Shown: positions 8,872 through 19,236 of the stretch, one piece after another
Layout: each line of letters begins with the position of its first letter
How positions within the stretch are numbered: the first letter of the stretch is position 1
Assembly (NCBI RefSeq): GCF_002746455.1
Contig: NZ_NWUW01000009.1
Location: forward strand, 62,001-126,000
DNA length: 64,000 nt
Origin: Bacillus fungorum
GTDB lineage: Bacteria > Bacillota > Bacilli > Bacillales > Bacillaceae_G
Direction of reading: 5' to 3'
Made by a program: the position numbers and the translations under genes
Notes under the pieces: generated by a model
Database searches by the model: none
What the model saw: only the letters and a program-made list of their open reading frames with translations
Told to the model about the DNA's origin: nothing

Positions 8872-9870
8872 TTACTCCATGTTTCCTAAAGTAGCTGCCA
8901 TAACCGCTTTAATTGTATGCATTCTATTTTCAGCTTGATCAAATACTTTTGAATGTTTACTGCGGAATACTTCGTCAGTTACCTCCATTTCTTTCAACCC
9001 ATATTTCTCATAAACTTCTTCGCCATACATCGTTTCAACATCATGAAATGCAGGTAAACAATGTAAGAAAATCACGTTTTCATTCCCTGTTTCTTTAATC
9101 ATTTTCATATTTACTTGATAAGGTTTCAATAACTCGACACGTTCAGCAAATTTCTCTTCTTCCCCCATAGACACCCATACATCTGTATAAATTACATCTG
9201 CACTCGCAACAGCTTCTTCCACATTACTTGTTATCATTACCTGTTCATTATATTTTTTTGCTAAATCAATTACTTCTTGTGCAGGCCATAAAAATTCCGG
9301 TGTACAAATACGTACATCCATTCCAACGATTGCTCCACCAACTAGTAAGCTATTAGCAACATTATTTCGTCCATCTCCAACGTAAACAAGCTTCACATTT
9401 TTTAATTTCCCTACATGTTCTCTAATTGTTAATAAATCTGCTAGTGTTTGTGTTGGATGCCACATATCTGTTAATCCATTCCAAACCGGCACACCAGAAT
9501 TTTGTGCTAAAGATTCTACAGTTTCATGATTAAATCCACGAAACTCAATTCCGTCAAACATACGCCCTAACACTTTTGCTGTATCCTCTACGGATTCTTT
9601 TTTCCCAAGCTGAATATCACCTTTCCCTAAATATTCAGGATTCGCCCCTAAATCTGTACATGCTACTGTAAATGCACAACGCGTACGAGTTGAGGTTTTT
9701 TCAAATAAGAGCGCTACATTTTTACCTTCTAAATAATGATGCGGAATACCATTTTTCTTTTTCTCTTTTAATTCTGCTGCTAAATCTAGAAAATATAACA
9801 ATTCTTCTTTTGTAAAATCTTTTTCTGCTAGAAAGCTTCTTCCTTTTAAATTTGGTCTAGTCATTAACAT
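8872..9870 (-). CDS. arcB: Catabolic ornithine carbamoyltransferase
   Basis: Splits citrulline with phosphate into ornithine and carbamoyl phosphate in the cytosol. The 332-residue protein has the carbamoyl-phosphate site [12 protein letters not shown] (about 55-67), the ornithine loop MFDGIEFRG, and the C-terminal block HCLPAFHD with the catalytic Cys. It is placed directly after arcA (30-base gap), which marks it as the catabolic enzyme; sequence alone does not separate it safely from the anabolic ArgF. Start is uncertain by two codons: ATG at 9870 or ATG at 9864, both downstream of AGTAGGGATG. Confidence 0.94.
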   Translation of the reverse strand: MLMTRPNLKGRSFLAEKDFTKEELLYFLDLAAELKEKKKNGIPHHYLEGKNVALLFEKTSTRTRCAFTVACTDLGANPEYLGKGDIQLGKKESVEDTAKVLGRMFDGIEFRGFNHETVESLAQNSGVPVWNGLTDMWHPTQTLADLLTIREHVGKLKNVKLVYVGDGRNNVANSLLVGGAIVGMDVRICTPEFLWPAQEVIDLAKKYNEQVMITSNVEEAVASADVIYTDVWVSMGEEEKFAERVELLKPYQVNMKMIKETGNENVIFLHCLPAFHDVETMYGEEVYEKYGLKEMEVTDEVFRSKHSKVFDQAENRMHTIKAVMAATLGNME

Positions 9871-9900
9871 ACTTCATCCCTACTTTCTCCGTTATTTATA

Positions 9901-11133
9901 CTAAATATCTTTACGAACAATTGGCATACTCATGCAACGTGGACCCCCACGACCACGAGATAATTCCGAACTTAGCACCTCAATCACTTCTATACCGTGT
10001 TCTCGTAATAAAGTATTAGATACATAGTTCCGATCATATGTAACAACTACACCTGGCGCGATTGCTAATGTATTTGAGCCATCATTCCATTGTTCACGAG
10101 CAGAAGCAATTACATCTCCTCCTCCACATGGAATAAGAACTAATTCACTTAAGCCTAATACCTCTTTTAATGCTTCCATTAGAGAAGTACGATGTGTAAT
10201 TTTAAGAGTTTCCTCATCTGGACCTTTTTCTAAAATATAAATATTCATATTCCCTTTTGGCCCTTGAATAGCTGGATGAATTGTAAACTTGTCATAATCA
10301 ACCATTGTAAATACTGTATCTAAATGCATAAATGCTCGGCATTTTGGAATTTCTATTGCTAACACTTTCTTAATTTTATTTTGTCGGCTAAAGAGATTTT
10401 TAGCTAAACGTTCAATTGCTTTAGCTGAAGTACGAGCAGATACTCCAATCGCAATCGTTTCTTCATTTAAAATTAGCTCGTCGCCACCTTCAATTGGAAA
10501 CTTATAATCACGATTTAACCAAATTGGCACATTATGATTTGCAAATCTTGGATGATATTTAATGATGTACTCCATGAATAAAGATTCACGTCTACGTGCT
10601 GGTTCTCTCATCTTATTTATCGTTAAGCCATCGCCCACGCTAGCTGCTGGATCACGAGTAAAATATAAATTAGGCATAGGATCTAAGTAAAACGGATAAT
10701 GATCTTCCATTAATTCGTATAAATGTGTCTTCTTACTTGTTTCAATTTCGTTTTTACGTACACCACCCATAATTTTTTGAATTAATTCTTCATTTGAAAA
10801 GGAAAGTAAATATTCTTTTAAAGTTTGATGTGCAACATTTACGTCAGCTTGTCCTTCTTTTAAAATACGATCAACAAATTCTTCTCGAAGTTTTTTATCT
10901 ACTAACGCCTCAGCAGCTAGTTTTTCTAAATAAAGAACTTCAACACCCCGATTGCGTAACGTTTGTGCAAAGTAATCATGCTCTTTTTGAATAATTGGTA
11001 AGTATGGAATATCGTCAAATAATAATTGCTGCAAATAATCTGGCGTTAAGTTTTCCACTTCTTTACCAGGTCGCTTTAATAAAACCGTTTGTAATTCCCC
11101 AATTTCTGAAGTAACATGTATCGGATGCTTCAT
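9901..11133 (-). CDS. arcA: Arginine deiminase
   Basis: Converts arginine to citrulline and ammonia, first step of ATP-yielding fermentation of arginine and a source of ammonia against acid stress. At 410 residues it has the family length. The catalytic Cys is in the final block [10 protein letters not shown] (about residue 401); other conserved blocks are FTRDP (about 158-162), EGGDE (about 214-218) and the HLDTVFTM strand. AAAAGGAGG lies 8 bases before the ATG. First gene of the operon, with Crp/Fnr-type sites 70-100 bases upstream. Confidence 0.96.
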   Translation of the reverse strand: MKHPIHVTSEIGELQTVLLKRPGKEVENLTPDYLQQLLFDDIPYLPIIQKEHDYFAQTLRNRGVEVLYLEKLAAEALVDKKLREEFVDRILKEGQADVNVAHQTLKEYLLSFSNEELIQKIMGGVRKNEIETSKKTHLYELMEDHYPFYLDPMPNLYFTRDPAASVGDGLTINKMREPARRRESLFMEYIIKYHPRFANHNVPIWLNRDYKFPIEGGDELILNEETIAIGVSARTSAKAIERLAKNLFSRQNKIKKVLAIEIPKCRAFMHLDTVFTMVDYDKFTIHPAIQGPKGNMNIYILEKGPDEETLKITHRTSLMEALKEVLGLSELVLIPCGGGDVIASAREQWNDGSNTLAIAPGVVVTYDRNYVSNTLLREHGIEVIEVLSSELSRGRGGPRCMSMPIVRKDI

Positions 11134-11203
11134 TTGTTGTACCTCCTTTTAAATATGTTTGATGTCTTACAAGTACATAATAAATGCTACGCGCTTTCAA
11201 CTT

Positions 11204-11246
11204 TGTGAACTCATCCACATTATCATTGTGAAATATTAAACAAGTT
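11204..11246 (-). promoter_or_regulatory. Two Crp/Fnr-type (ArcR) binding sites upstream of arcA
   Basis: TGTGA-ACTCAT-CCACA at 11204-11219 differs from the TGTGA-N6-TCACA palindrome by one base. A second half-matching site, TGTGA-AATATT-AAACA, starts at 11227, with centres 23 bases apart. Both lie upstream of the arcA start in the position expected for ArcR or Fnr activation. The assignment to ArcR rests on operon context. Confidence 0.6.
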
Positions 11247-11359
11247 ATTTTTTTAAAGTCATATTAATTTGTATTTTTATAACAATCCATCCCGTTTTTT
11301 AATAAAAAAACACATATATTACGTATATATGTTGAATATTTAACTTCCGTATTTACACA

Positions 11360-11397
11360 AAAATCCTGTTTTTAATAAAAATTAAAAACAGGATTTT
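11360..11397 (-). terminator. Terminator after the argR paralogue
   Basis: AAAATCCTGTTTTTAAT pairs perfectly with ATTAAAAACAGGATTTT around a 4-base loop, immediately past the stop codon of the ArgR-family gene. Confidence 0.9.
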
Positions 11398-11401
11398 GCA
11401 T

Positions 11402-11851
11402 CTAAATAATTAAATTTAACCTTTCTTCTAAAACCTCTCTATCTGATTTCGACTGAGAAATTATAAGGCATGTATCATTTCCACATATACATCCTATTTT
11501 TTCTTTCCAATCTAACTCATCAAACAAAACACCAATAACATGTGCATTTCCAGGTAATGTTTTAATAACCATTAATTGATCTACACAATCAATTTTCACA
11601 ACAACCTCTCGTAATTTTTTCTTTAACTTTATATCAGTTTGTAAATGTTCTTCTGAGAAAATTTTATATATCATCAATCCTTCTTGAGAAGGTACCTTCG
11701 TTAAGTTTAACTCACGAATATCTCGAGAAACCGTAGCTTGTGTTACTAATACATCCTTTTTTGCTAACAATTCTACTAATCTTTCTTGTTTCTCTATTTC
11801 ATACTCTTTTACAAATTGTTTAATTAATCGTTGTCTTTTTTCTTTTTTCAT
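11402..11851 (-). CDS. ArgR/AhrC-family arginine-responsive regulator
   Basis: A 149-residue member of the arginine repressor family, a hexamer that binds ARG boxes when arginine is bound. The N-terminal winged helix carries TQATVSRDIRELNLTKV (about 36-52), the DNA-recognition block of the family. The C-terminal oligomerisation and arginine-binding domain contains GNAHVIGVLFDELDW and CGNDTCLII. I start at the ATG at 11851 (AAAGGGGTG 6 bases upstream) rather than the GTG three codons earlier. Its place upstream of arcA and in the same direction fits ArgR2-type control of arginine catabolism; the genome should hold another ArgR/AhrC for biosynthesis. Confidence 0.88.
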   Translation of the reverse strand: MKKEKRQRLIKQFVKEYEIEKQERLVELLAKKDVLVTQATVSRDIRELNLTKVPSQEGLMIYKIFSEEHLQTDIKLKKKLREVVVKIDCVDQLMVIKTLPGNAHVIGVLFDELDWKEKIGCICGNDTCLIISQSKSDREVLEERLNLII

Positions 11852-11970
11852 AAAAGACACCCCTTTTAATATTATAGCTCGCTATAATTTTCATCCGAAA
11901 GGGACAGAAAAGAATGTTGCGGAAACGTTCATAGTTTATATCTTTTAACTATAGATATTACATCTAGCTA

Positions 11971-12007
11971 AAAAAAGAGAAGAACAGCATTCTGTTCTTC
12001 TCTTTTA
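11971..12007 (-). terminator. Terminator overlapping the end of the chemoreceptor gene
   Basis: AAAAGAGAAGAACAG/CTGTTCTTCTCTTTT stem with a 4-base loop. The distal arm includes the stop codon of the chemoreceptor gene, so the terminator begins inside the reading frame. Confidence 0.85.
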
Positions 12008-13297
12008 CATTGAAAATCGTTCAATTGTTTGTTTCAAGTCTGTTGCTTGTTTCTCTAAATCCTTTAATAATTGATCGATCGCTATCATATTTTTAGATTG
12101 TTGCAACGTCACACGTGCTACTTCTTGTGAACCAGCTGACGTCTCTTCAGCAATTGCTGCTACAGCCTTTGTCTGTGCTCCTGTTTGATGAATGTGACTC
12201 ACTTGTTCATTCATATAGCTACTAATTTGCTTTGTTGCATCGGCTACTTCCATAACACTTGATGACATTTCTTTTAAAATTAATTCGGTAGCTTCCCCAC
12301 GTTTAGCCTCTTCTTTAGCTATTTTCACTTGTTCTGTCATTTTCATTGCAACTTGTTGTACTTCACCTTGCATATTCCGTAATAATTGCGATATGTTTCT
12401 TGCGGAATGGTCACTTTCATCAGCAAGTTTCCGTACCTCTTCAGCTACAACCGCAAAGCCTCTCCCATGATTTCCAGCACGAGCAGCCTCAATAGAAGCA
12501 TTCAGTGCTAATAAATTAGTTTGGCTAGCAATCTCACTCACAACAGCTACAATGTGTTCTACTTGTTTCATTCTTTCCTCTAACTTCTGTACATTTTGCA
12601 TTGAATCTTCATTTTCTTTCGCCAATGTTTGAATACCTTGAATTAAAGAAGTAAAGACACGAGTACTATGCCCTAAAGCTTGAACCATTTCTAAAGACAA
12701 CTCATCAGACTGTTTCGCTTTCTTTTCTACTTCACTTGCAATAGAAGTTGTTGTATCAACAGTAGAAACAATCGCTTGAATTGATGCCGCTGATTGCTCA
12801 GCACCAGAAGAAATCTCTGCAAGTGTCTCAGATACACCTTGTGCTTGTTTCGTTGCTTCGCCTGTTTGTTTTCTAATTTGCTGTACTTGATTGTTTGTAT
12901 ACGAAAATGTTGTATCAATATTTTTTACCATGCCCCTTAAGTTTCCTAGCATCATATTAAATGCAACACTTAAAGATTTAATCTCATCATCTGTTTTGGG
13001 TAATGGAACGTCTTCACGAATATCTCCTTCAGCCGCTTTTCTCGCCACCTCCTCTAACTTTCGAAGCGGTTTAATTAAAAATACGGCTGCTCCATATGCT
13101 AAAATTCCAGACCATACTACCCCTAATAACATAACGATAATATTATATACAGTTTGACTTACATAACTTTGAAAATAATCGTATATAACGTAAATAAAAA
13201 ATATACTTGTTGAATATGTAATTAAAGCTAAAACTGTAGTAAATAGCATAAGTTGTGTACGTAAACCAAAGGAAAATGTCTTCCTTTCTTTTTCCAT
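12005..13297 (-). CDS. Methyl-accepting chemotaxis protein without an extracytoplasmic sensor domain
   Basis: About 430 residues: two adjacent transmembrane helices (about 15-38 and 52-77) separated by only a short loop, then a HAMP domain (about 78-130) and a long coiled-coil signalling domain. The conserved hairpin tip [20 protein letters not shown], which contacts CheA and CheW, is at about 257-276. With no large external domain, it may sense membrane or cytoplasmic signals, or through a partner. The ATG at 13297 follows GGGGGAAAGAAGAG; an upstream extension in the frame lacks a ribosome site. Divergent from a second chemoreceptor at 13505. Confidence 0.9.
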   Translation of the reverse strand: MEKERKTFSFGLRTQLMLFTTVLALITYSTSIFFIYVIYDYFQSYVSQTVYNIIVMLLGVVWSGILAYGAAVFLIKPLRKLEEVARKAAEGDIREDVPLPKTDDEIKSLSVAFNMMLGNLRGMVKNIDTTFSYTNNQVQQIRKQTGEATKQAQGVSETLAEISSGAEQSAASIQAIVSTVDTTTSIASEVEKKAKQSDELSLEMVQALGHSTRVFTSLIQGIQTLAKENEDSMQNVQKLEERMKQVEHIVAVVSEIASQTNLLALNASIEAARAGNHGRGFAVVAEEVRKLADESDHSARNISQLLRNMQGEVQQVAMKMTEQVKIAKEEAKRGEATELILKEMSSSVMEVADATKQISSYMNEQVSHIHQTGAQTKAVAAIAEETSAGSQEVARVTLQQSKNMIAIDQLLKDLEKQATDLKQTIERFSM

Positions 13298-13504
13298 CTC
13301 TTCTTTCCCCCTTTTTATAAGCAATATAAGTACTACCTATATATTATTATCCATATTTTCTCTATAGAAAGATATATTGATTTTTAATTTTTTATTTACA
13401 TATTCATTACATTACTTTTTCTTTATATGAAATGAAAGTAATGTATAATTTTATTTGGATGCCAATTATATATTCAACTAAATAATTTAAGGTTAGGTGA
13501 TTCT

Positions 13505-15229
13505 ATGTTAAAAATTTTATATCGTTTAAATGTTATAAACAGATTAACATTGTTAGTATCAGTACCGATTCTTTCCATATTGATTATTAGCGTAGTAAAT
13601 TATATAAATTTACTAAAAATGCACAAACAACTTCAAACAGTATATTTGGATCGTCTACAACCTATTAAATGGCTAGGCTCTATTGAGAGCAGCATGTACC
13701 AAGAGTTTAGTTATGTAAAGGAACTCATTATTACTAAAGATGAAAATCGACGTACTACAATTTTAAGTAAATTAAAAGATACACATAAAGAAACCGAAAA
13801 ATTACAGGCCCAATACGAAAATACATACATAACAGGTGAAGAAAAAAAGCTCCTCAACCAATATAAAGAAAAGCTAGAAAACTATAAAAAGCATCGTGCT
13901 CAAATGCTCGATCTCATTAAAGAGAATAAACTTAATCAAGCATATTCATTCTACCTAACTACAGTTGAACCTAATTTATCGGCTACAGTAGGTTCTTTAA
14001 AAAATCTTAGTGATTATAACGAAAAGTTAGCTGAAAGTGTGTATAACGACAGTGAACACTCTTATAAACAAGTGATAAACGTAACCATTATTTTATTCAT
14101 TGCATGTTTAGTTCTTTGCATTCTTATCTCCTTATTTACTGCTAAATCTATTATCAATCCAATCAATTCATTACGGAGCATAATGAATAAAGCTGGAAAA
14201 GGCGATTTAACTATTACAGTACCAAAACAATATCATCATGAATTCGGTCATATGTTTAATAGTTTTGATCAAATGATATTACATTTACAACAAATTATTA
14301 ACAATGTGATTCAAACAAGTGCAAAAGTAAAAAGTTCTACAAACCACATTGTTGAAACAGCAACCGTTTCCTCTTCTACTATGGATAACATTGCAAATAC
14401 AATGAAACAGTTGTCTCACCATATTAACGATCAGTCTGCAAATATTAAAGATAGTTCTACAGCAATGGATGAAATAGCAAATGGCGTGCAAAGCATAGCT
14501 GAATCTTCTACAACGATTTCAAACTTAGCTATTTCTACTTCTGATAAGGCGAATGTAGGAACCGAAATCATTGAAAAATCCATTTCTCAAATGACAACTA
14601 TCCATACTGTCATGAATGAAATATATAAAGTAGTAGATCAATTAGTTGTTCGTACAAAAGATATAGATAAAGCATTACAAACTATTACTTACATTTCTGA
14701 ACAAACAAATCTATTATCTTTAAACGCTGCAATTGAATCTGCTCGCGCCGGTGAACATGGAAAAGGATTTGCAGTTGTGTCTGAAGAGGTTCGTAAGCTT
14801 GCTGAACAATCAAAACAAGCAGCTAAAGATATAACAAAGCTAAACTTACTCATACAAAATGATACAAAAGATGTAGTCAACATTATGGGTAAAGGACAAC
14901 AAGAAATTCAAGAAGGCATTCATGCCGTTCAAAATGCAAAATTAGCATTCCATAATATTGTGAATCATATTAATGAAGTTACAGATCAAATACAAGATAT
15001 AACAGCAAGTGCAGAAGAAATGTCAGCAAACTCAGAAGAAATAAATAGCGCACTTATTAATATCTCTTCAATTTCACAAAATATAGTTTCGGAGACTAAT
15101 TATACATCCCAATCTTCACAAGCTCAGTCGGTATCAGTACAGGATATTACCAATATGTCTCTTCAAATGCAAAAACTTGTTGAAGAATTAGAAGCGTTCG
15201 CAACCCAATTTAAACTTAAAAACTTGTAA
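13505..15229 (+). CDS. Methyl-accepting chemotaxis protein with a four-helix-bundle sensor
   Basis: 574 residues with a first membrane helix at about 15-33, an all-helical external region (about 35-185) typical of 4HB_MCP sensors, a second helix at about 190-212 ([20 protein letters not shown]), HAMP, and a signalling domain with tip [20 protein letters not shown]. Gln/Glu pairs for methylation are present along the coiled coil. The ligand is unknown; proximity to arginine genes and to an amino-acid transporter suggests but does not show an amino-acid signal. Ends at a strong terminator. Confidence 0.9.
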   Translation: MLKILYRLNVINRLTLLVSVPILSILIISVVNYINLLKMHKQLQTVYLDRLQPIKWLGSIESSMYQEFSYVKELIITKDENRRTTILSKLKDTHKETEKLQAQYENTYITGEEKKLLNQYKEKLENYKKHRAQMLDLIKENKLNQAYSFYLTTVEPNLSATVGSLKNLSDYNEKLAESVYNDSEHSYKQVINVTIILFIACLVLCILISLFTAKSIINPINSLRSIMNKAGKGDLTITVPKQYHHEFGHMFNSFDQMILHLQQIINNVIQTSAKVKSSTNHIVETATVSSSTMDNIANTMKQLSHHINDQSANIKDSSTAMDEIANGVQSIAESSTTISNLAISTSDKANVGTEIIEKSISQMTTIHTVMNEIYKVVDQLVVRTKDIDKALQTITYISEQTNLLSLNAAIESARAGEHGKGFAVVSEEVRKLAEQSKQAAKDITKLNLLIQNDTKDVVNIMGKGQQEIQEGIHAVQNAKLAFHNIVNHINEVTDQIQDITASAEEMSANSEEINSALINISSISQNIVSETNYTSQSSQAQSVSVQDITNMSLQMQKLVEELEAFATQFKLKNL

Positions 15230-15236
15230 GCATATG

Positions 15237-15265
15237 AAAGACCGCCTAATTTAGGTGGTCTTTCT
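15237..15265 (+). terminator. Terminator after the second chemoreceptor
   Basis: AAAGACC-G-CCTAATTTAGG-T-GGTCTTT hairpin followed by TCTATTT, 8 bases past the stop codon. Confidence 0.85.
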
Positions 15266-15399
15266 ATTTAAATTATACATTCAGATTTATTTATGTAAGG
15301 AATGTCTCCTGAAAAAAATAAAGGATTCTGACAATTTATGACTAATAACAAAAATAAGGGGCAACATTTGTAAAATATATTTTTGACTGGGGGTTTTGT

Positions 15400-16122
15400 A
15401 TGATTCAGGTTCGAAATCTAGTAAAATCATTTGGCTCACTTGATGTGTTAAAAGGAATTGATTTAGAAGTACAAGAAAAAGAAGTTGTTGTTTTAATTGG
15501 TGCCAGTGGTTCTGGTAAAAGTACATTACTTCGCTGTCTTAACTTTTTAGAAATGTACGATGAAGGCGAAATTCACTTACAAGGGGAGCGAATTGATCCA
15601 AAGCATTCAAATTTAAATAAAGTCCGTGAAAATGTCGGTATGGTTTTTCAGCACTTTAACCTCTTTCCTCATATGACCTCACTAGAAAACATCATAGAAG
15701 CACCTATTCACGTAAAAAAATTAGAGAAAGCAAATGCAAAAGATATTGGAAATCAACTTCTCCAAAAAGTCGGCCTTCAAGATAAAGCGGATGTAACTCC
15801 TCATCTTCTTTCAGGTGGTCAAAAACAGCGCGTTGCCATTGCACGAGCTCTGGCAATGAGCCCTAAGATTATGCTATTTGATGAGCCTACCTCAGCTTTA
15901 GACCCTGAACTTGTTGGAGAAGTATTGCAAGTTATGAAAGAACTTGCTGAAGAAGGGATGACAATGATTATTGTTACTCATGAAATGAATTTCGCAAGAG
16001 ATGTAGCTGATCGCGTCATCTTTATGGATGATGGAAAGATTGTAGAAGATGCTACGCCAGCACAATTCTTTTCAGCTCCATCACATGAACGAGCAAAACA
16101 ATTTTTACGCAACGTTTTATAA
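15400..16122 (+). CDS. Polar amino-acid ABC transporter, ATP-binding protein
   Basis: A 240-residue ABC ATPase energising amino-acid uptake at the inner face of the membrane. Walker A is GASGSGKST (about 33-41), the signature [14 protein letters not shown] (about 134-147), Walker [13 protein letters not shown] (about 155-166), and the switch His in VTHEM. The overall sequence places it with the GlnQ/HisP/TcyC group. It is the first gene of a three-gene unit with a binding protein and a permease. The ribosome site is TGGGGG before the ATG. Substrate (glutamine, cystine, arginine or other) cannot be set from sequence reading. Confidence 0.92.
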   Translation: MIQVRNLVKSFGSLDVLKGIDLEVQEKEVVVLIGASGSGKSTLLRCLNFLEMYDEGEIHLQGERIDPKHSNLNKVRENVGMVFQHFNLFPHMTSLENIIEAPIHVKKLEKANAKDIGNQLLQKVGLQDKADVTPHLLSGGQKQRVAIARALAMSPKIMLFDEPTSALDPELVGEVLQVMKELAEEGMTMIIVTHEMNFARDVADRVIFMDDGKIVEDATPAQFFSAPSHERAKQFLRNVL

Positions 16123-16243
16123 TGTAACTTCTGTTTCAAACGAAAAGGAATACATTCATACGGTGCACAACTAATCATCCAAATAGAATATTTCAATAAC
16201 ATACTTAAAACCATCCGTATGATCAATATATAGGAGGGGTTTT

Positions 16244-17038
16244 ATGAAAAGAAAATTATTAACCATTGTTGCGAGTATTACATTATGTACATCCTTCATA
16301 CTAGGAGCCTGTAGTAAGGAAAGCTCTACTACTTCTTCAAATGGTGAAAAAGAATTTCGTTATGCGATGAGTGGCTTATATAAGCCTTTTAATTATAAAG
16401 AAAATGACGGCAAACTTGTTGGTTTTGATGTAGAAGTAGGGGAAGCTCTTGCGAAAAAGATGGGAATGAAGCCAGTTCCCGTTACAAACCCTTGGGAAAC
16501 ATTAATTCAAGGTCTTCAATCGAAAAAATATGATGTGATATTAGGAAGTATGGCTATTACAGAAGAACGATTAAAAGCCGTAAGTTTCTCAAACCCATAT
16601 TATCGCTCTGGCGCACAAATTTTTGTAGCCAAAAAGAATACGTCTATCTCTTCTCCAGAAGATTTGAAAGGTAAGAAAATTGGTGTTGTAAAAGCTAGTA
16701 CCTTTAAAGACCTTGTTGCCAAACATACAGATCAAATTACAGAATATGATAGTGATATTACTGCACTTATGGACTTAGAGCCTGGACGTATTGACGCAGT
16801 AATCACAGATCAAATGGTTGGTTTACGCATGATCAAAGAAGGTAAATCAAATATAAAAGAAGCTGGAAAACCATTAAATCTTGATGAAATGGGAATTGCT
16901 ATTCGTAAAGATGATAAAGCAATGGTTGAGAAAGTAAATAAAGCGTTAGATGAAATCATTAAAGATGGTACGTATGAAAAGATCAGTAAAAAATGGTTCG
17001 AGCGTAATATTTTTGGTGAAGAGGAAAAAACGAAGTAA
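16244..17038 (+). CDS. Amino-acid ABC transporter substrate-binding lipoprotein
   Basis: 264 residues with a lipoprotein signal peptide ending in ILGACSK (modified Cys at about 22). The mature part is a family 3 periplasmic-type binding protein: FRYAMSGLYKPFNY starts the first lobe, GFDVEVGEALAKKMGM and the GSMAITEERLK stretch are conserved ligand-lobe blocks. It would be lipid-anchored on the outer face and deliver the amino acid to the permease at 17181. The ribosome site is TAGGAGGGG. The 121-base gap after the ATPase gene has no clear terminator, so the unit is probably co-transcribed. Confidence 0.92.
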   Translation: MKRKLLTIVASITLCTSFILGACSKESSTTSSNGEKEFRYAMSGLYKPFNYKENDGKLVGFDVEVGEALAKKMGMKPVPVTNPWETLIQGLQSKKYDVILGSMAITEERLKAVSFSNPYYRSGAQIFVAKKNTSISSPEDLKGKKIGVVKASTFKDLVAKHTDQITEYDSDITALMDLEPGRIDAVITDQMVGLRMIKEGKSNIKEAGKPLNLDEMGIAIRKDDKAMVEKVNKALDEIIKDGTYEKISKKWFERNIFGEEEKTK

Positions 17039-17064
17039 ATTAGCTAGTCAAATGTTTCGTGAAT

Positions 17065-17142
17065 TATGCCCCACTTTTTATCCCGCTATTTATGGGCAGT
17101 AAAACTCCCAATTGGTGTGGGCTAATATCAGTGGGGCATTTC
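17065..17142 (+). other. Long inverted repeat enclosing a bcr1-like fragment, inside the ABC operon
   Basis: ATGCCCCACT at 17066 onward pairs with AGTGGGGCAT ending near 17140. Between the arms lies the reverse complement of the right end of the bcr1-like repeat. The structure fills the gap between the binding-protein and permease genes and could act as a partial terminator or mRNA stabiliser. Confidence 0.55.
17076..17120 (-). repeat. bcr1-like repeat fragment (right end only)
   Basis: Read on the minus strand this is GGGAGTTTTACTGCCC, then ATAAATAGCGGGATAAAA, nearly the same as the right end of the copy at 19561-19593. The left half of the element is missing, so it is an old or truncated copy. 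Confidence 0.65.
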
Positions 17143-17180
17143 ATTCCCTACCAAAATCCATATAATATGAGGTGACACAT

Positions 17181-17873
17181 ATGTTTGAAATTTTTATGTC
17201 TACTTATCCCACACTTTTAAAGGCTACTATTGTCACATTACAATTAACACTAACATCCCTATTACTCGGTTCACTAATTGGATTACTATTCGCTTTTTTT
17301 CGAATCTCTAACAATAAAGTTTTAAATAGTATTGCTCATGTATACATCGCTATTATTCGTGGTACACCTTTAATTGTTCAAATCGCAATTCTCTATTTTG
17401 GTATCACATCTGTCATTGTTTTCTCCCCTTTTTGGGCAGGAGCAATCGCTTTAGCAATCCATAACGGTGCATATATTACTGAAATTTTCCGCGGATCCAT
17501 TCAATCTGTCGATCGTGGACAATTGGAAGCTGCTCGCTCTCTAGGTATGCCGTATCCTTTAGCGATGCGCCGTATCGTATTACCACAAGCATTTCGTCAA
17601 TCTCTGCCTCCTTTAGGAAATCAGTTTATTATTGGATTAAAGGATTCTTCCCTCGTTGCATATGTAGGATTGTCCGAATTATGGGGATCAGGTTTATCAA
17701 TTGCTGCAAGTAACTTCCAACAATTAGATACATACATGATTGTTGGTTTATATTACCTCGTACTTGTTCTTCTATTTACTTATTTTGTTAACCTTTTAGA
17801 AAAACGACTACAAAGAAAAGAAACAAATTCAGTTCAAGTTCGTACAAAGAATAAAAAAGAAGTCTCTTTATAA
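17181..17873 (+). CDS. Polar amino-acid ABC transporter, permease
   Basis: 230-residue inner-membrane permease of the HisM/GlnP family: about five hydrophobic helices and the EAA loop with QLEAARSLGMPYPLAMRRI followed by VLPQAFRQSLPPLGN, which docks on the ATPase. I start at the ATG at 17181, preceded by GAGGTGACACAT; a GTG three codons upstream lies inside this ribosome site. Only one permease gene is present, so the channel is probably a homodimer. It ends at a strong terminator, closing the transporter unit. Confidence 0.9.
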   Translation: MFEIFMSTYPTLLKATIVTLQLTLTSLLLGSLIGLLFAFFRISNNKVLNSIAHVYIAIIRGTPLIVQIAILYFGITSVIVFSPFWAGAIALAIHNGAYITEIFRGSIQSVDRGQLEAARSLGMPYPLAMRRIVLPQAFRQSLPPLGNQFIIGLKDSSLVAYVGLSELWGSGLSIAASNFQQLDTYMIVGLYYLVLVLLFTYFVNLLEKRLQRKETNSVQVRTKNKKEVSL

Positions 17874-17876
17874 AAA

Positions 17877-17905
17877 AAAGCAAGCCTGAGATGGCTTGCT
17901 TTTTC
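17877..17905 (+). terminator. Terminator after the amino-acid ABC operon
   Basis: AAAGCAAGCC/GGCTTGCTTT stem with a 6-base loop and a T-run. It also lies downstream of the convergent desaturase gene and may serve both. Confidence 0.9.
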
Positions 17906-17925
17906 ACTGCAAAATATATTAATTT

Positions 17926-19008
17926 TTATTGATTTACTTTTTTAATACTTTCTTCCTCTATATGTTCCTCACGATATGAAATATTATGAGGATCTAGTCC
18001 ATTTCCTAAAGAACCATAGAAATGCTCTCTATGCGGATCCACTAATTCACTTCCTTGATAATACACACGTGGTGTATTCCATAGCGCTGCCAAAGCTTTT
18101 GTCATTGGCATCTCATGATAGCGTTCCGGCCACATTTCTTTAATTTTCTCTTTTACTAATGGATAGTATTTAGAGCTCATAGCAGGGAACAAATGGTGTT
18201 CTGTATGATATGAGAAATTGAAATGTAAAACGTCTACCCAACGCGGCACTGTTACTGATAAACAGTTTGCTAACGGATCATTTACCGGAACAATTGGATT
18301 TAAGCGGTGATTTGTTGCGATATATGCCATTACAATAAAGTTAGCAATTAACAACGGAATTACATATGCAAATAACCATTTTCCAGGTCCCATAATAAAC
18401 AATAAACTAATCCAAACTGTCCAAGGCAAAAGAAGTTGAAGCCATACAGATTTTTGATTGGATGACTTAAACTCTTTTATAAAATGAAAGAACATTCGAG
18501 TCGAATGCAATGTAAATTGAATGGTTAGTGATAGAAAACTAAAGAATGAGCGTACATGAAGAGGCATGCGATATACCCAACTCAAAAACTTACTCTTTTT
18601 AAGCTTCTCAAGTGTCGGCCATGCATCTGGATCATTCTCTTCATGTTGTGTATGAACATGATGCGTTGCATTATGCCACTTTCTCCAAAGTTTAGGACCT
18701 GTTGATAATGGCATAAATGCAATCGCGCCTAAGAAATCACGAATCCATGCCTTTCTTACAACAGTTCCATGTAAAATTTCATGCCCTAAAAACCCAAGTG
18801 AAGCAAAACATAATCCAAGAACAATCGCAATTCCTAGATTTGCCCACACATTCAATTCAAATACACCAATCGATATTAACCCCGCCAATGCCACAAGCAA
18901 ATAAGCCAGTCCACCAAATAAACGAGTAGGAACTGGTTTAAATGCTTTTTTCGGCAAATGTGGTGATACACGTGCTGCATACCACCCAAACGTATGAAGC
19001 TCCTTCAT
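17926..19008 (-). CDS. Membrane fatty acid desaturase
   Basis: A 360-residue integral membrane di-iron desaturase that introduces a double bond in acyl chains of membrane lipids. The three His clusters are HEILHG (about 92-97), HNATHHVHTQHEENDPD (about 112-128) and HTEHHLFP (about 271-278). Hydrophobic pairs lie before and between them. AAAGGGGCAAAAGG precedes the ATG. A good sigma-A promoter is seen about 200 bases upstream, leaving a long untranslated leader. B. subtilis Des is cold-induced through DesK/DesR; whether this gene is similarly controlled is not shown by the sequence. Confidence 0.92.
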   Translation of the reverse strand: MKELHTFGWYAARVSPHLPKKAFKPVPTRLFGGLAYLLVALAGLISIGVFELNVWANLGIAIVLGLCFASLGFLGHEILHGTVVRKAWIRDFLGAIAFMPLSTGPKLWRKWHNATHHVHTQHEENDPDAWPTLEKLKKSKFLSWVYRMPLHVRSFFSFLSLTIQFTLHSTRMFFHFIKEFKSSNQKSVWLQLLLPWTVWISLLFIMGPGKWLFAYVIPLLIANFIVMAYIATNHRLNPIVPVNDPLANCLSVTVPRWVDVLHFNFSYHTEHHLFPAMSSKYYPLVKEKIKEMWPERYHEMPMTKALAALWNTPRVYYQGSELVDPHREHFYGSLGNGLDPHNISYREEHIEEESIKKVNQ

Positions 19009-19206
19009 CCTTTTGCCCCTTTCTTATGCCGCGCCTTGCGCAACTTACATATATCAATTCTTGCTTCCAGATTGATTTTACTAGGTGATTAAAAAAGCAT
19101 CTATTATAAGGAAAATATACTCACTCTATCGTCACTTATTTTTCGCTTTTATTATCAATGAAAAACATTTCTCTTTTTACTCTCTATCAACCTTTCCACA
19201 TGATGA

Positions 19207-19236
19207 ATCATATCAATAGAATTTCTATATTGTCAA
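19207..19236 (-). promoter_or_regulatory. Sigma-A promoter with palindromic spacer, upstream of the desaturase
   Basis: On the minus strand TTGACA, an 18-base spacer and TATGAT. The spacer contains the perfect palindrome ATAGAA-A-TTCTAT, in the place where a repressor would compete with RNA polymerase. The distance to the ATG at 19008 gives a leader of roughly 190 bases. Confidence 0.6.

Noticed and set aside
11310-11332. Interrupted palindrome ACATATAT-TACGT-ATATATGT upstream of the argR paralogue's terminator
   Set aside because: Symmetric but only TA-repeat in character and not placed at a promoter with recognisable elements; cannot be tied to a regulator.
15287-15399. Possible T-box or S-box before the amino-acid ABC transporter
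   Set aside because: None of the conserved T-box or S-box core motifs is present and there is no terminator between this stretch and the ATPase gene.
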